A stretch of 64,000 nt of DNA from Affinibrenneria salicis. GTDB lineage: Bacteria > Pseudomonadota > Gammaproteobacteria > Enterobacterales > Enterobacteriaceae. Positions within the stretch are counted from its first letter, which is position 1. Every line of letters begins with the position of its first letter. Shown piece by piece: positions 37,897-46,414 of the stretch. The translations under genes were made by a program, and so were the position numbers. The notes below the pieces were generated by a model. The model had not been told where the DNA came from and did no database searches. It was given only the letters and a program-made list of their open reading frames with translations. The stretch lies in assembly GCF_008710095.1 (NCBI RefSeq), contig NZ_VYKJ01000002.1:143188-207187 (forward strand). The letters run 5' to 3'.

Positions 37897-39099
37897 ATGA
37901 CGAAAATTCCTCTGACTATCCTGAATGGTTTCCTCGGCGCCGGAAAAACCACGTTACTCAACAGCCTGATGACCCAGGCGGCCGACGACGCCTTCCGGCT
38001 GGCGGCTATCGTGAATGATATGAGCGAGCTGGATGTGGATGGCGTTCTGGTGGCTAATAACGAGCGTGCCGGCGCCGGGCGAAAAAATATCGTCAGCATC
38101 TCCGGCGTCAATATCAGCAGCCGCGCCGGACTGGCCCGACTGGAACAGGCGTTCGACCAGTTGCTGCGCGACGCTCGCCCCGCACACATCGTGCTGGAAA
38201 CCTCCGGCAGCAGCCATCCGTTGCCGCTAATCCTGTTTCTGCAGCGCCATGCGCGCATCCGGCTGACCGGTTTTCTGTCGCTGGTCGACGCGCTGTTGCT
38301 GGCGCATGATTTTGCCGACGGCGCGGCGGTGAGCGAGCAACTGCGCGATAACCTGCGCGGTCAGCGACGCGGGATGGTGAATCTGCTGGCCGGCCAGATC
38401 ATGTATGCCAGTCGTCTGATTCTGAGCAAAAGCGATCGCCTGCCGCCTGCGCGTATCGGGAAAATCGCCGCGGCGATTCACCCGCTGAATCCCTGGGTGG
38501 ATATCATCGCCAGCCAGTGGGGCAACCTGCGCCTGGCCGATGTCGTGAACCTGCCCGACTATGATTTTCATCGGGTGGCGCGGCTGAGTGAAGAGCTGCT
38601 TGATGAAGTTACCCGGCAGAACGACGGCGCGGCGCACCAGCCGGCCTGGAATATCGGCTCGCGCGTGATCCGCGACGCGCGGCCGTTTCATCCGCAACGG
38701 CTGTGGCAGGTCTGTCATCGCTTTCTTGGCCGCGGAATTCACCGCAGCAAGGGTTTTTTTTGGCTGGCCAGCCGGGACGATATGGCGCTGCTGTGGAATC
38801 AGAGCGCGGGCAGCATCAGCCTGGGCGTTGTCAGCTACTGGAAGGCTGCGGTGCTGAACGACATGAGCAATCACCTGACGGTGGAGGAGCGCGCCATACT
38901 GCGCCGGCAACTGGCGAATTACCCGGCGCGCTTCGGCGATCGCCGTTGTGAACTGACGGTCATCGGGCAGCAAAATGAACTGGACGGGTTTGTCGATGCG
39001 CTGCACGGCTGTTTTTGCCGTGAGGACGAAATAGCTCGCTGGCAGCGCGGCGAGACGTTTAGCGATCCGTGGCCGCGGTCAGTGGTGCGGGTAGGATAG
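37897..39099 (+). CDS. COG0523 (CobW/ZNG-like) G3E GTPase lacking the CxCC motif
   Basis: G3E-family GTPase of the type used as metal chaperones, often Zur-regulated when linked to zinc. It has 400 residues. Walker A is GFLGAGKTTLL (11-21), switch and Walker B region IVLETSG, base-recognition LSKSDR, and a C-terminal CobW_C domain (about 260-395). The usual GCxCC metal motif should fall near residues 70-75, but the sequence reads GVNISSR: all three cysteines are absent. The ATG at 37897 is preferred over a TTG at 37876; a ribosome-binding site is weak. A Zur-like box lies just upstream. Confidence 0.88.
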   Translation: MTKIPLTILNGFLGAGKTTLLNSLMTQAADDAFRLAAIVNDMSELDVDGVLVANNERAGAGRKNIVSISGVNISSRAGLARLEQAFDQLLRDARPAHIVLETSGSSHPLPLILFLQRHARIRLTGFLSLVDALLLAHDFADGAAVSEQLRDNLRGQRRGMVNLLAGQIMYASRLILSKSDRLPPARIGKIAAAIHPLNPWVDIIASQWGNLRLADVVNLPDYDFHRVARLSEELLDEVTRQNDGAAHQPAWNIGSRVIRDARPFHPQRLWQVCHRFLGRGIHRSKGFFWLASRDDMALLWNQSAGSISLGVVSYWKAAVLNDMSNHLTVEERAILRRQLANYPARFGDRRCELTVIGQQNELDGFVDALHGCFCREDEIARWQRGETFSDPWPRSVVRVG

Positions 39100-39209
39100 C
39101 CGGGACTAAATCGCCGTCCGCCGGCGGACGAAACGCCGCGGCTTACCCCGGCGAACGGGGAGAACTAAGCCAAATTGCGACGCGCAGGTGTCATCGTAGT
39201 GATTTATAA

Positions 39210-39227
39210 CCGTCAAAAAAGTGTCAT
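39210..39227 (+). promoter_or_regulatory. Pho box upstream of the alkaline phosphatase gene
   Basis: CCGTCAA-AAAA-GTGTCAT gives two 7-base half sites separated by four A, close to the PhoB consensus CTGTCAT-N4-CTGTCAY. A possible -10 (TAATGT at 39238-39243) follows after 10 bases, the usual spacing when the Pho box replaces the -35. The phosphatase start is 63 bases further on. Confidence 0.75.
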
Positions 39228-39290
39228 ACAGCCAAGGTAATGTAACCAGGATTTTTCAAAATGTAATATTCCACGACAAGGATTATACCT

Positions 39291-40739
39291 ATGCGTATGT
39301 TTTCTACCGCGCTGCTGGGGTTTGCTCTCAGCGCCCCTCTGGTTACTCAGGCTGTTGCGCAGGACGTAACGCCGGTTAAAGCGAAAAACGTTATTCTGCT
39401 GATCACCGACGGTGCGGGAGTGAATACCTGGCATGCCGCCAGCTATTACCGCCACGGTGCGCTGGGCCACGAGGCATACGATGATTTTGACGTAAAACTG
39501 TTTGCCTCCACTATTCCGTTGAACACATCAAACACGCCGACCAACACCCAGCAGGGCGCCGTGACGTTCGATGGCGAAAAAATCTGGGGTAAAGAGAAAG
39601 TCGATACCGAATTCAAAGGCAGTCTGGGCACCTATCCGGGCTATTTCTCAGGTTATGATTATCTGCGCGCGGATTATACCGACAGCGCCGCCGCCGCCAC
39701 CGCGCTGGCCTCCGGCCACAAAACCTACAACAACGCGATTAACTGGTCCAACGACAACAAAAAGCTGAAAAATATCGGCGAATACGCGGTGGAAAACGGC
39801 AAAGCGCTGGGGGTCATCACGTCGGTGCAATGGAGCCACGCCACGCCGGCCGGTTTTCTGGCGCATAACGCCAGCCGCAATGAATACGCCGCCATCGGCA
39901 AAGAGATTATCGAATCCGGCCGGGCGACGGTAGTCATGGGGTCCGGTCATCCGCTCTTCGATGAGAACGGCAAAGCGATTAAGCCGAAAAACGACAAGGC
40001 CTGGCGTTACGTCGGCGGCAAAGAAATGTGGGATCGGCTGGTGGCCGGTAAAACCGCCTATAAGCACATAGAAACCAAAGCCGATTTTGAAGCGCTGGCT
40101 AACGGCAAACTGGATCTGGGCAATAAAACCAAACTGCTGGGGACGGTACAGAATAACGCTACGCTGCAGTTTAACCGTGCGGGCGTCGCGGCCGGCAATC
40201 TGCTGCAAAACCAGCCGGATCTGGCCACCATGACTCGCGGCGCGCTGAACGTCGTCGCGAAAAATCCGCAGGGTTTCTTCCTGATGGTTGAAGGCGGGGC
40301 GGTCGACTGGGCGGCGCATGCCAATAATCTGCCGCGTCTGATCGAAGAACAGATTGATTTTAACCAGGCGGTCGAAGCGGTGACGGCGTGGGTGGATGAA
40401 AACAGTTCATGGGATGAGACGCTGGTGATTGTGACGACCGATCATGGCAATGGTCTGCTGCAGGGGCCGGATTCCAATGTGAACGCGTTCTCCGATATCG
40501 TCAACCAGGGCGCGGGCGCATTGCCGCTGGTGCGCTGGCACAGCGATACCCATACTCGTGAGCTGGTGCCGGTCTTTGCTAAAGGTCCGGGCGCGGACTT
40601 CCTGCCGTCGGTGGCGAAACCGAATGCCGGTCTGGCGACGTACCACGTGGCGGAAGACAGCCAGCAATATGTCGATAATACGGATATTTTCCGCACCGTG
40701 GCCAATGCCTTCGGCATCAAAACCGCGGACGACAAATAA
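39291..40739 (+). CDS. Periplasmic alkaline phosphatase (PhoA superfamily)
   Basis: Secreted phosphomonoesterase that releases phosphate from organic esters. It has 482 residues with a signal peptide (cleavage after about residue 24, AVAQ). The catalytic serine is Ser132 in DYTDSAAAATA; metal-site motifs are LLITDGAG (Asp40), MVEGGAVDWAAH, VTTDHGN and WHSDTHTREL. It is clearly divergent from E. coli PhoA and contains no cysteine at all, so it does not depend on the disulfides that stabilise the E. coli enzyme. A Pho box indicates induction by phosphate starvation through PhoB. Confidence 0.9.
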   Translation: MRMFSTALLGFALSAPLVTQAVAQDVTPVKAKNVILLITDGAGVNTWHAASYYRHGALGHEAYDDFDVKLFASTIPLNTSNTPTNTQQGAVTFDGEKIWGKEKVDTEFKGSLGTYPGYFSGYDYLRADYTDSAAAATALASGHKTYNNAINWSNDNKKLKNIGEYAVENGKALGVITSVQWSHATPAGFLAHNASRNEYAAIGKEIIESGRATVVMGSGHPLFDENGKAIKPKNDKAWRYVGGKEMWDRLVAGKTAYKHIETKADFEALANGKLDLGNKTKLLGTVQNNATLQFNRAGVAAGNLLQNQPDLATMTRGALNVVAKNPQGFFLMVEGGAVDWAAHANNLPRLIEEQIDFNQAVEAVTAWVDENSSWDETLVIVTTDHGNGLLQGPDSNVNAFSDIVNQGAGALPLVRWHSDTHTRELVPVFAKGPGADFLPSVAKPNAGLATYHVAEDSQQYVDNTDIFRTVANAFGIKTADDK

Positions 40740-40903
40740 AAGGCCTCGCCCGACAGATTTTAAACGGCGGGAGGCGGTGGGCGAATGATGCCTCCACCAA
40801 CCCGCTTGCTGAAGGGCGTTACCATTATCTATCGCGCTGTTCCGCTTCAGACGCGGAGACGGCGCGCTTTCTTTTCCTTTTCAGACAGAGAATACGGTTA
40901 GTC

Positions 40904-41401
40904 ATGAATTATCTGAACAGATTTACCTCTTGTTTTAGCAGGTTACGTACACTGGCGCTGTGTGGCGCATTACTGCTGCCGGCGCTGGAGCTGCAGGCGG
41001 CCGCGCGGCCGACGGTGGCGACGGCCAGCGGTAATGCCGAGGCTCAAGTGATGAAGGCGGTACGTAAAGGCGGCGAACTGCAGATTGATTTACGTTTTGA
41101 GACCACGGCGGATACCTTTGGCGGGGAAATTATCTATAGTCATATGACGCCGGCAGAACAACAAGCGCAGTTTTATGTCGAGGCCGGAGGGCAGCGCTAC
41201 CCGTTGCTTGCCGACGCCGCGGGTAAGATGCGTACGCCGGAAGAATTACGTCTGAATTTTAGTTACGATCGCAAAAAGAATCCGCGCGTAGGGACATGGC
41301 AGGGAACATTCGCGGCGCCGCCGGCCGGAGTGAACAGCGTGGCGCTGAAAGTGGCGGGGTTGCCCGCGATACCGGCGATTGCCATTGTAGACCGCCAGTA
41401 A
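40904..41401 (+). CDS. Exported protein of unknown function
   Basis: A 165-residue protein with a signal peptide (RLRTLALCGALLLPALELQA, cleavage near residue 33). The mature part looks like an all-beta domain: GGELQIDLRFETTADTFGGE, EQQAQFYVEAGGQRYPL and VNSVALKVAGLPAIPAIAI. No family is recognised. It follows the alkaline phosphatase gene by 164 bases in the same direction and may be co-transcribed, and lies just before the DksA-like gene. Whether it belongs to the phosphate or zinc response cannot be told; no Zur or Pho box is seen directly before it. Confidence 0.7.
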   Translation: MNYLNRFTSCFSRLRTLALCGALLLPALELQAAARPTVATASGNAEAQVMKAVRKGGELQIDLRFETTADTFGGEIIYSHMTPAEQQAQFYVEAGGQRYPLLADAAGKMRTPEELRLNFSYDRKKNPRVGTWQGTFAAPPAGVNSVALKVAGLPAIPAIAIVDRQ

Positions 41402-41461
41402 CGGCAGCCGGGCGCCGCAGCCGATCCTCACCCGATTCAGGTCGTTATGCTAAAATCGATA

Positions 41462-41476
41462 TGTTATATAGTATCA
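41462..41476. promoter_or_regulatory. Zur-like operator 3 (dksA-like gene)
   Basis: TGTTATATAGTATCA matches 11 of 15 positions of the Zur core TGTTATAATATAACA and reads ATATGTTATATAGTATCATT with flanks, resembling znu-type operators. It lies 50 bases before the start of the zinc-independent DksA paralogue. Confidence 0.6.
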
Positions 41477-41526
41477 TTTGGCGCGATAAATTTTGCCGCG
41501 CATATGGATTTCAGTGAGGATACATC

Positions 41527-41961
41527 ATGGTTAATACGGTCCCCGTCAGTGAGGTAACGCTGCTGGCGATGCCTGAGCAGGATTATATGAATAACGTCCA
41601 GCGTCTGTTTTTTAAGCAGCGACTGGAGGATGAACGAACCCGGATCCTGCTTCATATCGAGGAACTCAAGGCCGAGATAAACCGCGGCGAAGCCGGCGGC
41701 GACGAAGCGGATAAGGCCACTCGGGAGGAAGAGTTGCGTTTTCTTTTTCGCCAGATCGACCGGGAAAGCCGCCTGCTGCCTAAAATCGATAGCGCACTGA
41801 CCCGCATTCAGACCGGCAGCTATGGTTATTGTATCGAAACCGGCGATCCCATCGGTTTGCGGCGTCTGCTGCTGCGCCCCACGGCGGAGCGCAGTATTGA
41901 AGCGAAAACCACACAGGAATTACGCGAACCGATGTACCGAAAAAAACCGGGCGGTCAATAG
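41527..41961 (+). CDS. DksA2-like, zinc-finger-less DksA paralogue
   Basis: RNA-polymerase secondary-channel protein of the TraR/DksA family, 144 residues. The coiled-coil tip acidic pair is kept (Asp59 and Asp62 in DEADKAT, equivalent to Asp71/Asp74 of E. coli DksA), so ppGpp-linked control of rRNA promoters is plausible. The four zinc cysteines are reduced to one: CIET (Cys102) in place of CxxC, and SIEA in place of the second CxxC. Pseudomonas aeruginosa DksA2, made under zinc starvation from a Zur-controlled gene, has a similar loss. GAGG lies before the ATG. Confidence 0.87.
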   Translation: MVNTVPVSEVTLLAMPEQDYMNNVQRLFFKQRLEDERTRILLHIEELKAEINRGEAGGDEADKATREEELRFLFRQIDRESRLLPKIDSALTRIQTGSYGYCIETGDPIGLRRLLLRPTAERSIEAKTTQELREPMYRKKPGGQ

Positions 41962-42316
41962 ACGCGGACGTCGTCCTGCGCGGGCTGGCGTTGCCGCCGT
42001 TGTCTGGTGGGTTTCAATCCAGTCCCCGTCAGGTCGGCCATCGTTACTGAATCGCCCGGCCGCTTACCGTCAGTGACTGTTCCACCTGCGGCGGCACGAC
42101 CGGCAGGGCGACTGCCATCCTGTTCCGCAGGCGCATGGTGAGCATTCGCTCACGCTGCCCGCCATGCGGGGCGGTTCGCTAAGCGCAGGTTGCTCGCTCC
42201 GGGATGATAATCACCAGAATGTCCAGCTTCCTGTTACCCGTCTCCGCGCGACCGGCGGGGTAAAAGCATGCGGGGAAAAGATATTTCGTGCAGACTGTCA
42301 TTCATCTGCAATCCGG
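41962..42316. other. Intergenic stretch with no recognisable feature
   Basis: About 355 bases between convergent genes. There are short inverted repeats (for example around 42138-42185, GTGAGC...GCTCAC), but no coding frame, terminator with T-run, tRNA or known repeat that I can support. Confidence 0.35.
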
Positions 42317-42796
42317 TTAATCAATAGCGTCAGGAAAGGATATCGATATTTCGCAGGGTTTTTCCGTTGACATAACGACAGTTTGTCCATGCTTGTCGCT
42401 CACGCCTTCATAGGTCTGACCATTGCAGCTATTTTCTATCATATATCTGACGAGAGGCTGAGCGTGACCGTCCTTATCATCGATAATAAATTTTTCGATA
42501 TAGTCATAGCCGTTAACCTGTGAGAATAAATTTATTTTTTCTTTTGATATCAATCCGCTAACAACAAACTGGCCAATTTTATTTTCTTCCCCGACCGTAC
42601 CTACGGCTTGATCTTTTGTTCCGATGACGATATGGGCATCAGGCGGCATTTTTATTATTTCGTGGCCCTTAAAATCAATGCGGTAGTAACCGGTCTCCGC
42701 ATATGACCCCTTATCCATAATGTCTTTTTTTGTTATATCAAAAGTGGATGTGCATCCACACAACATTACAATAAAAAACAACAAGATTATTCTCAT
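42317..42796 (-). CDS. Small lipoprotein, possible immunity or T6SS-associated
   Basis: A 159-residue predicted lipoprotein with signal MRIILLFFIVMLCGC and lipobox Cys15. The C-terminal part, YMIENSCNGQTYEGVSDKHG then QTVVMSTEKPCEISI, resembles a small domain seen beside VgrG and T6SS effector genes (pattern G.tde.G.t..v.t), but this is recognition by eye only. The gene is AT-rich compared with neighbours, suggesting acquisition. It overlaps the end of a 77-codon frame upstream by 4 bases, like a toxin-immunity pair. Confidence 0.6.
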   Translation of the reverse strand: MRIILLFFIVMLCGCTSTFDITKKDIMDKGSYAETGYYRIDFKGHEIIKMPPDAHIVIGTKDQAVGTVGEENKIGQFVVSGLISKEKINLFSQVNGYDYIEKFIIDDKDGHAQPLVRYMIENSCNGQTYEGVSDKHGQTVVMSTEKPCEISISFPDAID

Positions 42797-43026
42797 TTAA
42801 AAATTCCATTTAGCGTACAGTTATCATTAAGGCAAATTGGTCGAAAACGATTCAATATACCGTAAAAATAACATGTCGAATATGCGTTCTGATTAGGTAA
42901 TTCTCCGGTAAAAGTTGAGTGCTCATAAGTTAAGTAGAGTTTCAGGTAATCTGAACGCGGAAGATTCTCTATGAGCGCGGCGGTTTGAAATGAAATCGGG
43001 CGGTCGGATAAATAATCAGCCAGCAA
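42793..43026 (-). CDS. Short open frame, possible toxin remnant
   Basis: A 77-residue frame starting at a TTG with no good ribosome-binding site, ending in an overlap with the lipoprotein start. It reads PRSDYLKLYLTYEHSTFTGE and CYFYGILNRFRPICLNDNC; no domain is recognised. It may be the 3' end of a deleted effector gene whose immunity lipoprotein survives, since the open frame continues into unrelated sequence upstream. Coding status is uncertain. Confidence 0.25.
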   Translation of the reverse strand: MLADYLSDRPISFQTAALIENLPRSDYLKLYLTYEHSTFTGELPNQNAYSTCYFYGILNRFRPICLNDNCTLNGIFK

Positions 43027-43058
43027 ATGCGCTGGCTGAAGTTGCGGGGCGCAGGGCG

Positions 43059-44333
43059 TTAGTTGCCTACGGTCTGGCGGCGAAACAGCTCGCGGAACAC
43101 CGGATAGATATCGTTTTCATCCCTGATATGCTGCATCGCGAAGTTTTCGTACTGATCGCGCAGCGACTCATATTCGCGCCACAGCGTCTGGTGGGTGCGA
43201 CGGGTTATCTCAATATAGCTGTAGTAGCGCACCAGCGGCAGCAGACGTTCGGCCAGGAGCTGATGGCAAAGCGGTGAGTCGTCGGCCCAGTTGTCGCCGT
43301 CCGACGCCTGGGCGGCATAAATGTTCCACAGCGACGGATCGTAGCGTTCCTTGATCACCTCCTCCATGAGTTTCAGCGCGCTGGAAACGATGGTTCCGCC
43401 GGTTTCCTGCGAGTAGAAGAACTCCTGTTCGTCCACCTCTTTCGCCTGGGTATGGTGGCGGATATAAACCACCTCGACGTTCTTATAGGTTCTGCTCAGG
43501 AAAAGGTAGAGCAGGATATAAAAACGTTTCGCCATATCCTTGGTAGCCTGATCCATCGAACCGGATACGTCCATCAGACAGAACATCACCGCCTGGCTGG
43601 ATGGCTCCGGCCGTCGTTCGTAGTTCCTGAAACGCAAATCAAAGGTATCAATAAAGGGCACGCTGGCGATTTTTTGCCTGAGCAGCTCAATTTCATGGCG
43701 CAGGCGCTCCTCTTCCAGCAACTGCGCCGGCTCGGTGTTTTCCAGCAGCGCCAGATCGTCTTCCAGTTCGTGCAGCTCGCGCCGTTTGCCGGCGGTCATC
43801 GCCATTCGGCGCGCCAGCGAATTTTGCAGCGAACGCACCACGCTGATATTGGCCGGCACGCCATTGGCGGTGTAGCCGGCGCGGTGCGTTTTGTACTCGT
43901 TCATCTGCTGATGCTGCGTTTTCTTCAGGTTGGGCAGGGCCAGATCTTCGAACAGCAGATCCAGATATTCATCTTTCGATATCTGAAAGACAAATTCGTC
44001 CTGACCCTCGCCGTCATTGCCGGCCTGACCCTCCCCGGCACCGTTGCCGCCACCTCCCTGTGGCCGCTCGATGCGATCGTTTTGCACAAAATGATCGTTA
44101 CCCGGATGCACCCGATGGCGCAGCCCGCCGCGCCCCTGATGAAACATCGGTTCATTGATATCCGCATTGGGAATCGATACCGATTCCCCGCTCTCTATAT
44201 CGGTCACCGAACGCTTATTGATGGCCCCGGCAATCGACTGTTTTATCTGCGACTTGTAGCGACGCAAAAAGCGCTGGCGGTTAACCATGCTTTTATTTTT
44301 GCCGTTCAGCCGTCGATCAATGAAATAGGCCAT
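43059..44333 (-). CDS. yeaH: YeaH, UPF0229 VWA-domain protein
   Basis: Partner of the kinase YeaG in starvation and stationary-phase survival. It has 424 residues from the ATG at 44333, which has GGGGGAA before it (E. coli YeaH 427). Conserved strings: [39 protein letters not shown], a Gly-rich segment (about 90-105), and a von Willebrand A-type MIDAS motif DVSGSMDQ in [18 protein letters not shown]. It follows yeaG after 36 bases in one operon. Confidence 0.96.
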   Translation of the reverse strand: MAYFIDRRLNGKNKSMVNRQRFLRRYKSQIKQSIAGAINKRSVTDIESGESVSIPNADINEPMFHQGRGGLRHRVHPGNDHFVQNDRIERPQGGGGNGAGEGQAGNDGEGQDEFVFQISKDEYLDLLFEDLALPNLKKTQHQQMNEYKTHRAGYTANGVPANISVVRSLQNSLARRMAMTAGKRRELHELEDDLALLENTEPAQLLEEERLRHEIELLRQKIASVPFIDTFDLRFRNYERRPEPSSQAVMFCLMDVSGSMDQATKDMAKRFYILLYLFLSRTYKNVEVVYIRHHTQAKEVDEQEFFYSQETGGTIVSSALKLMEEVIKERYDPSLWNIYAAQASDGDNWADDSPLCHQLLAERLLPLVRYYSYIEITRRTHQTLWREYESLRDQYENFAMQHIRDENDIYPVFRELFRRQTVGN

Positions 44334-44369
44334 AATTCCCCCAAACGACATTGCCAGTTGGATCGCCGG

Positions 44370-46304
44370 TCAGGACGATTTCCTTACCCGCAGATACCAC
44401 TCGCACAGTAAACGTACCTGTTTACGGGTATAGCCTTTTTCCATCATCCGGTCGACAAAATCATCATGTTTCTTCTGCTCATCCGTTGACGTTTTGGTGT
44501 TAAACGAAATCACCGGCAGAAGTTCCTCGGTGTTGGAGAACATCTTCTTCTCAATCACCGTACGCAGTTTCTCGTAGCTGGTCCAGTTCGGATTCCGTCC
44601 GCCATTGTTGGCCCGCGCGCGCAACACGAAATTGACGATTTCGTTGCGGAAATCTTTCGGGTTGCTGATGCCCGCCGGTTTCTCGATTTTCTCCAGTTCG
44701 GCGTTCAGCGACTCGCGGTCGAACAGCTGACCGGTATCCGGGTCGCGATACTCCTGGTCCTGAATCCAGAAGTCGGCGTAGGTGACGTAGCGGTCGAAAA
44801 TGTTTTGACCATATTCCGAGTAAGATTCCAGATAGGCGGTCTGAATCTCTTTGCCGATAAATTCGGCGTATTTCGGTATTAAATAGCCTTTCAGGTGCTC
44901 CAGGTATTTCTCCGCCACTTCCTGCGGGAACTGTTCGCGCTCTATCTGCTGCTCCAGCACATAGAACAGGTGTACCGGGTTCGCCGCCACTTCACTGTGA
45001 TCGAAGTTAAATACGCGCGACAGAATCTTAAAGGCGAAGCGGGTCGACAGACCGTTCATGCCTTCATCGACTCCGGCATAGTCGCGGTATTCCTGGTAGG
45101 ACTTGGCCTTGGGATCGGTGTCTTTCAGGCTTTCGCCATCGTATACCCGCATCTTGGAGTAGATACTCGAGTTTTCCGGATCTTTCAGGCGCGACAGAAT
45201 CGAAAAGCGCGCCAGGGTTTCCAGCGTGCCGGGCGCGCAGGGCGAATGCGTTAATTCACTGTGCGTCAGCAGTTTTTCGTAAATTCTGACCTCTTCCGAA
45301 ACCCGCAGGCAGTAAGGCACTTTGACAATATAAACGCGGTCGAGGAAGGCCTCGTTGTTTTTATTGTTGCGGAACTGCACCCATTCGGACTCGTTCGAGT
45401 GGGCCAGAATAATGCCGTTGAACGGCAGGGCGGCGATCCCTTCGGTGCCGTTATAGTTGCCTTCCTGCGTGGCGGTCAGCAACGGATGCAGGACTTTGAT
45501 CGGCGCCTTGAACATTTCGACGAATTCCATGATGCCCTGGTTAGCCCGGCACAGGGCGCCGGAGTAGCCGTAAGCGTCAGGATCGTTCTGGGCGAAATGC
45601 TCCAGCTTGCGGATATCCACCTTGCCGACCAGCGCGGAGATATCCTGGTTGTTTTCGTCGCCGGGCTCCGTTTTGGCGATAGCCAGCTGCGACAGAATAG
45701 ACGGCCAGACCTTAACCACTTTAAATTTGGTGATATCCCCGCCGAATTCCTGCAGACGTTTGGCCGCCCATGGCGACATAATGGTGCCCAGGTAGCGGTG
45801 CGGAATGTTGTATTCCTTCTCCAGAATTTTGGCATCTTCCTGCGGATTGAACAGGCACAGCGGGTGATCATTCACCGGGCTGCGTTCGCCGTTGGCGCTG
45901 AGAACATAAATCGGCACCCGCTGCATCAGCGCTTTAAGCCGTTCCGCCAGCGATGATTTACCGCCGCCGACCGGCCCCAGCAGATACAGAATCTGTTTCT
46001 TCTCCTCCAGTCCCTGTGCCGCATGTTTCAGGTAGGAAACAATTTGTTCTATGGCCTCTTCCATACCATAGAATTCCTCGAAGGCCGGGTAGCGAGCGAT
46101 GACCCGGTTAGAGAACAGGCGAGACAGCCGGGATTCGTGCGCGGTGTCTACCATCACGGGTTCGCCGATAGCCATCAATAATCGCTCGGCTGCATTGGCA
46201 TACGCACTGCGGTCTTGCTGGCAGATGGTAAGGAATTCCTGCAGAGTGAACTCTTCGTCCCTTGCAGCTTCATAGCGCTGACGGTAGTGATCAAATATGT
46301 TCAT
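44370..46304 (-). CDS. yeaG: YeaG, PrkA-type AAA/serine kinase
   Basis: PrkA-family protein combining an AAA-like ATPase domain and a kinase-like C-terminus; in E. coli YeaG with YeaH supports adaptation to nitrogen starvation. It has 644 residues. Walker A is GPVGGGKS (110-117); the PrkA_C region contains RVYIVKVPYCLRVSEEVRIY and LSTRFAFKILSRVFNFDHSE. It leads the yeaGH operon. A sigma-54-type promoter lies about 95 bases upstream, in line with the NtrC-dependent expression reported for E. coli yeaG. Confidence 0.97.
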   Translation of the reverse strand: MNIFDHYRQRYEAARDEEFTLQEFLTICQQDRSAYANAAERLLMAIGEPVMVDTAHESRLSRLFSNRVIARYPAFEEFYGMEEAIEQIVSYLKHAAQGLEEKKQILYLLGPVGGGKSSLAERLKALMQRVPIYVLSANGERSPVNDHPLCLFNPQEDAKILEKEYNIPHRYLGTIMSPWAAKRLQEFGGDITKFKVVKVWPSILSQLAIAKTEPGDENNQDISALVGKVDIRKLEHFAQNDPDAYGYSGALCRANQGIMEFVEMFKAPIKVLHPLLTATQEGNYNGTEGIAALPFNGIILAHSNESEWVQFRNNKNNEAFLDRVYIVKVPYCLRVSEEVRIYEKLLTHSELTHSPCAPGTLETLARFSILSRLKDPENSSIYSKMRVYDGESLKDTDPKAKSYQEYRDYAGVDEGMNGLSTRFAFKILSRVFNFDHSEVAANPVHLFYVLEQQIEREQFPQEVAEKYLEHLKGYLIPKYAEFIGKEIQTAYLESYSEYGQNIFDRYVTYADFWIQDQEYRDPDTGQLFDRESLNAELEKIEKPAGISNPKDFRNEIVNFVLRARANNGGRNPNWTSYEKLRTVIEKKMFSNTEELLPVISFNTKTSTDEQKKHDDFVDRMMEKGYTRKQVRLLCEWYLRVRKSS

Positions 46305-46397
46305 AGCGATGCCATCCTTCTTCGATTAGCACAAATTTAAGAGAGCGTGTGGGTGGAATAATGTTCGCTCCCCGCAAGAAGAAACTTCTCTGAGTCC

Positions 46398-46414
46398 AGC
46401 AACCCTTATGCCAA
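46398..46414 (-). promoter_or_regulatory. Sigma-54 promoter of yeaGH
   Basis: On the minus strand TTGGCATAAGGGTTGCT matches the sigma-54 consensus TTGGCACGNNNNTTGCT, with GG and GC elements separated by exactly 10 bases. Transcription would start near 46388, giving a leader of about 84 bases. Confidence 0.82.

Noticed and set aside
39244..39275. Possible fourth Zur box before the alkaline phosphatase
   Set aside because: ATGTAATATTCC resembles one half, but the best 15-base match is only about 9/15, and the Pho box explains regulation better.
45261..45956. 231-codon frame opposite yeaG
   Set aside because: Antisense shadow of a well-supported gene.
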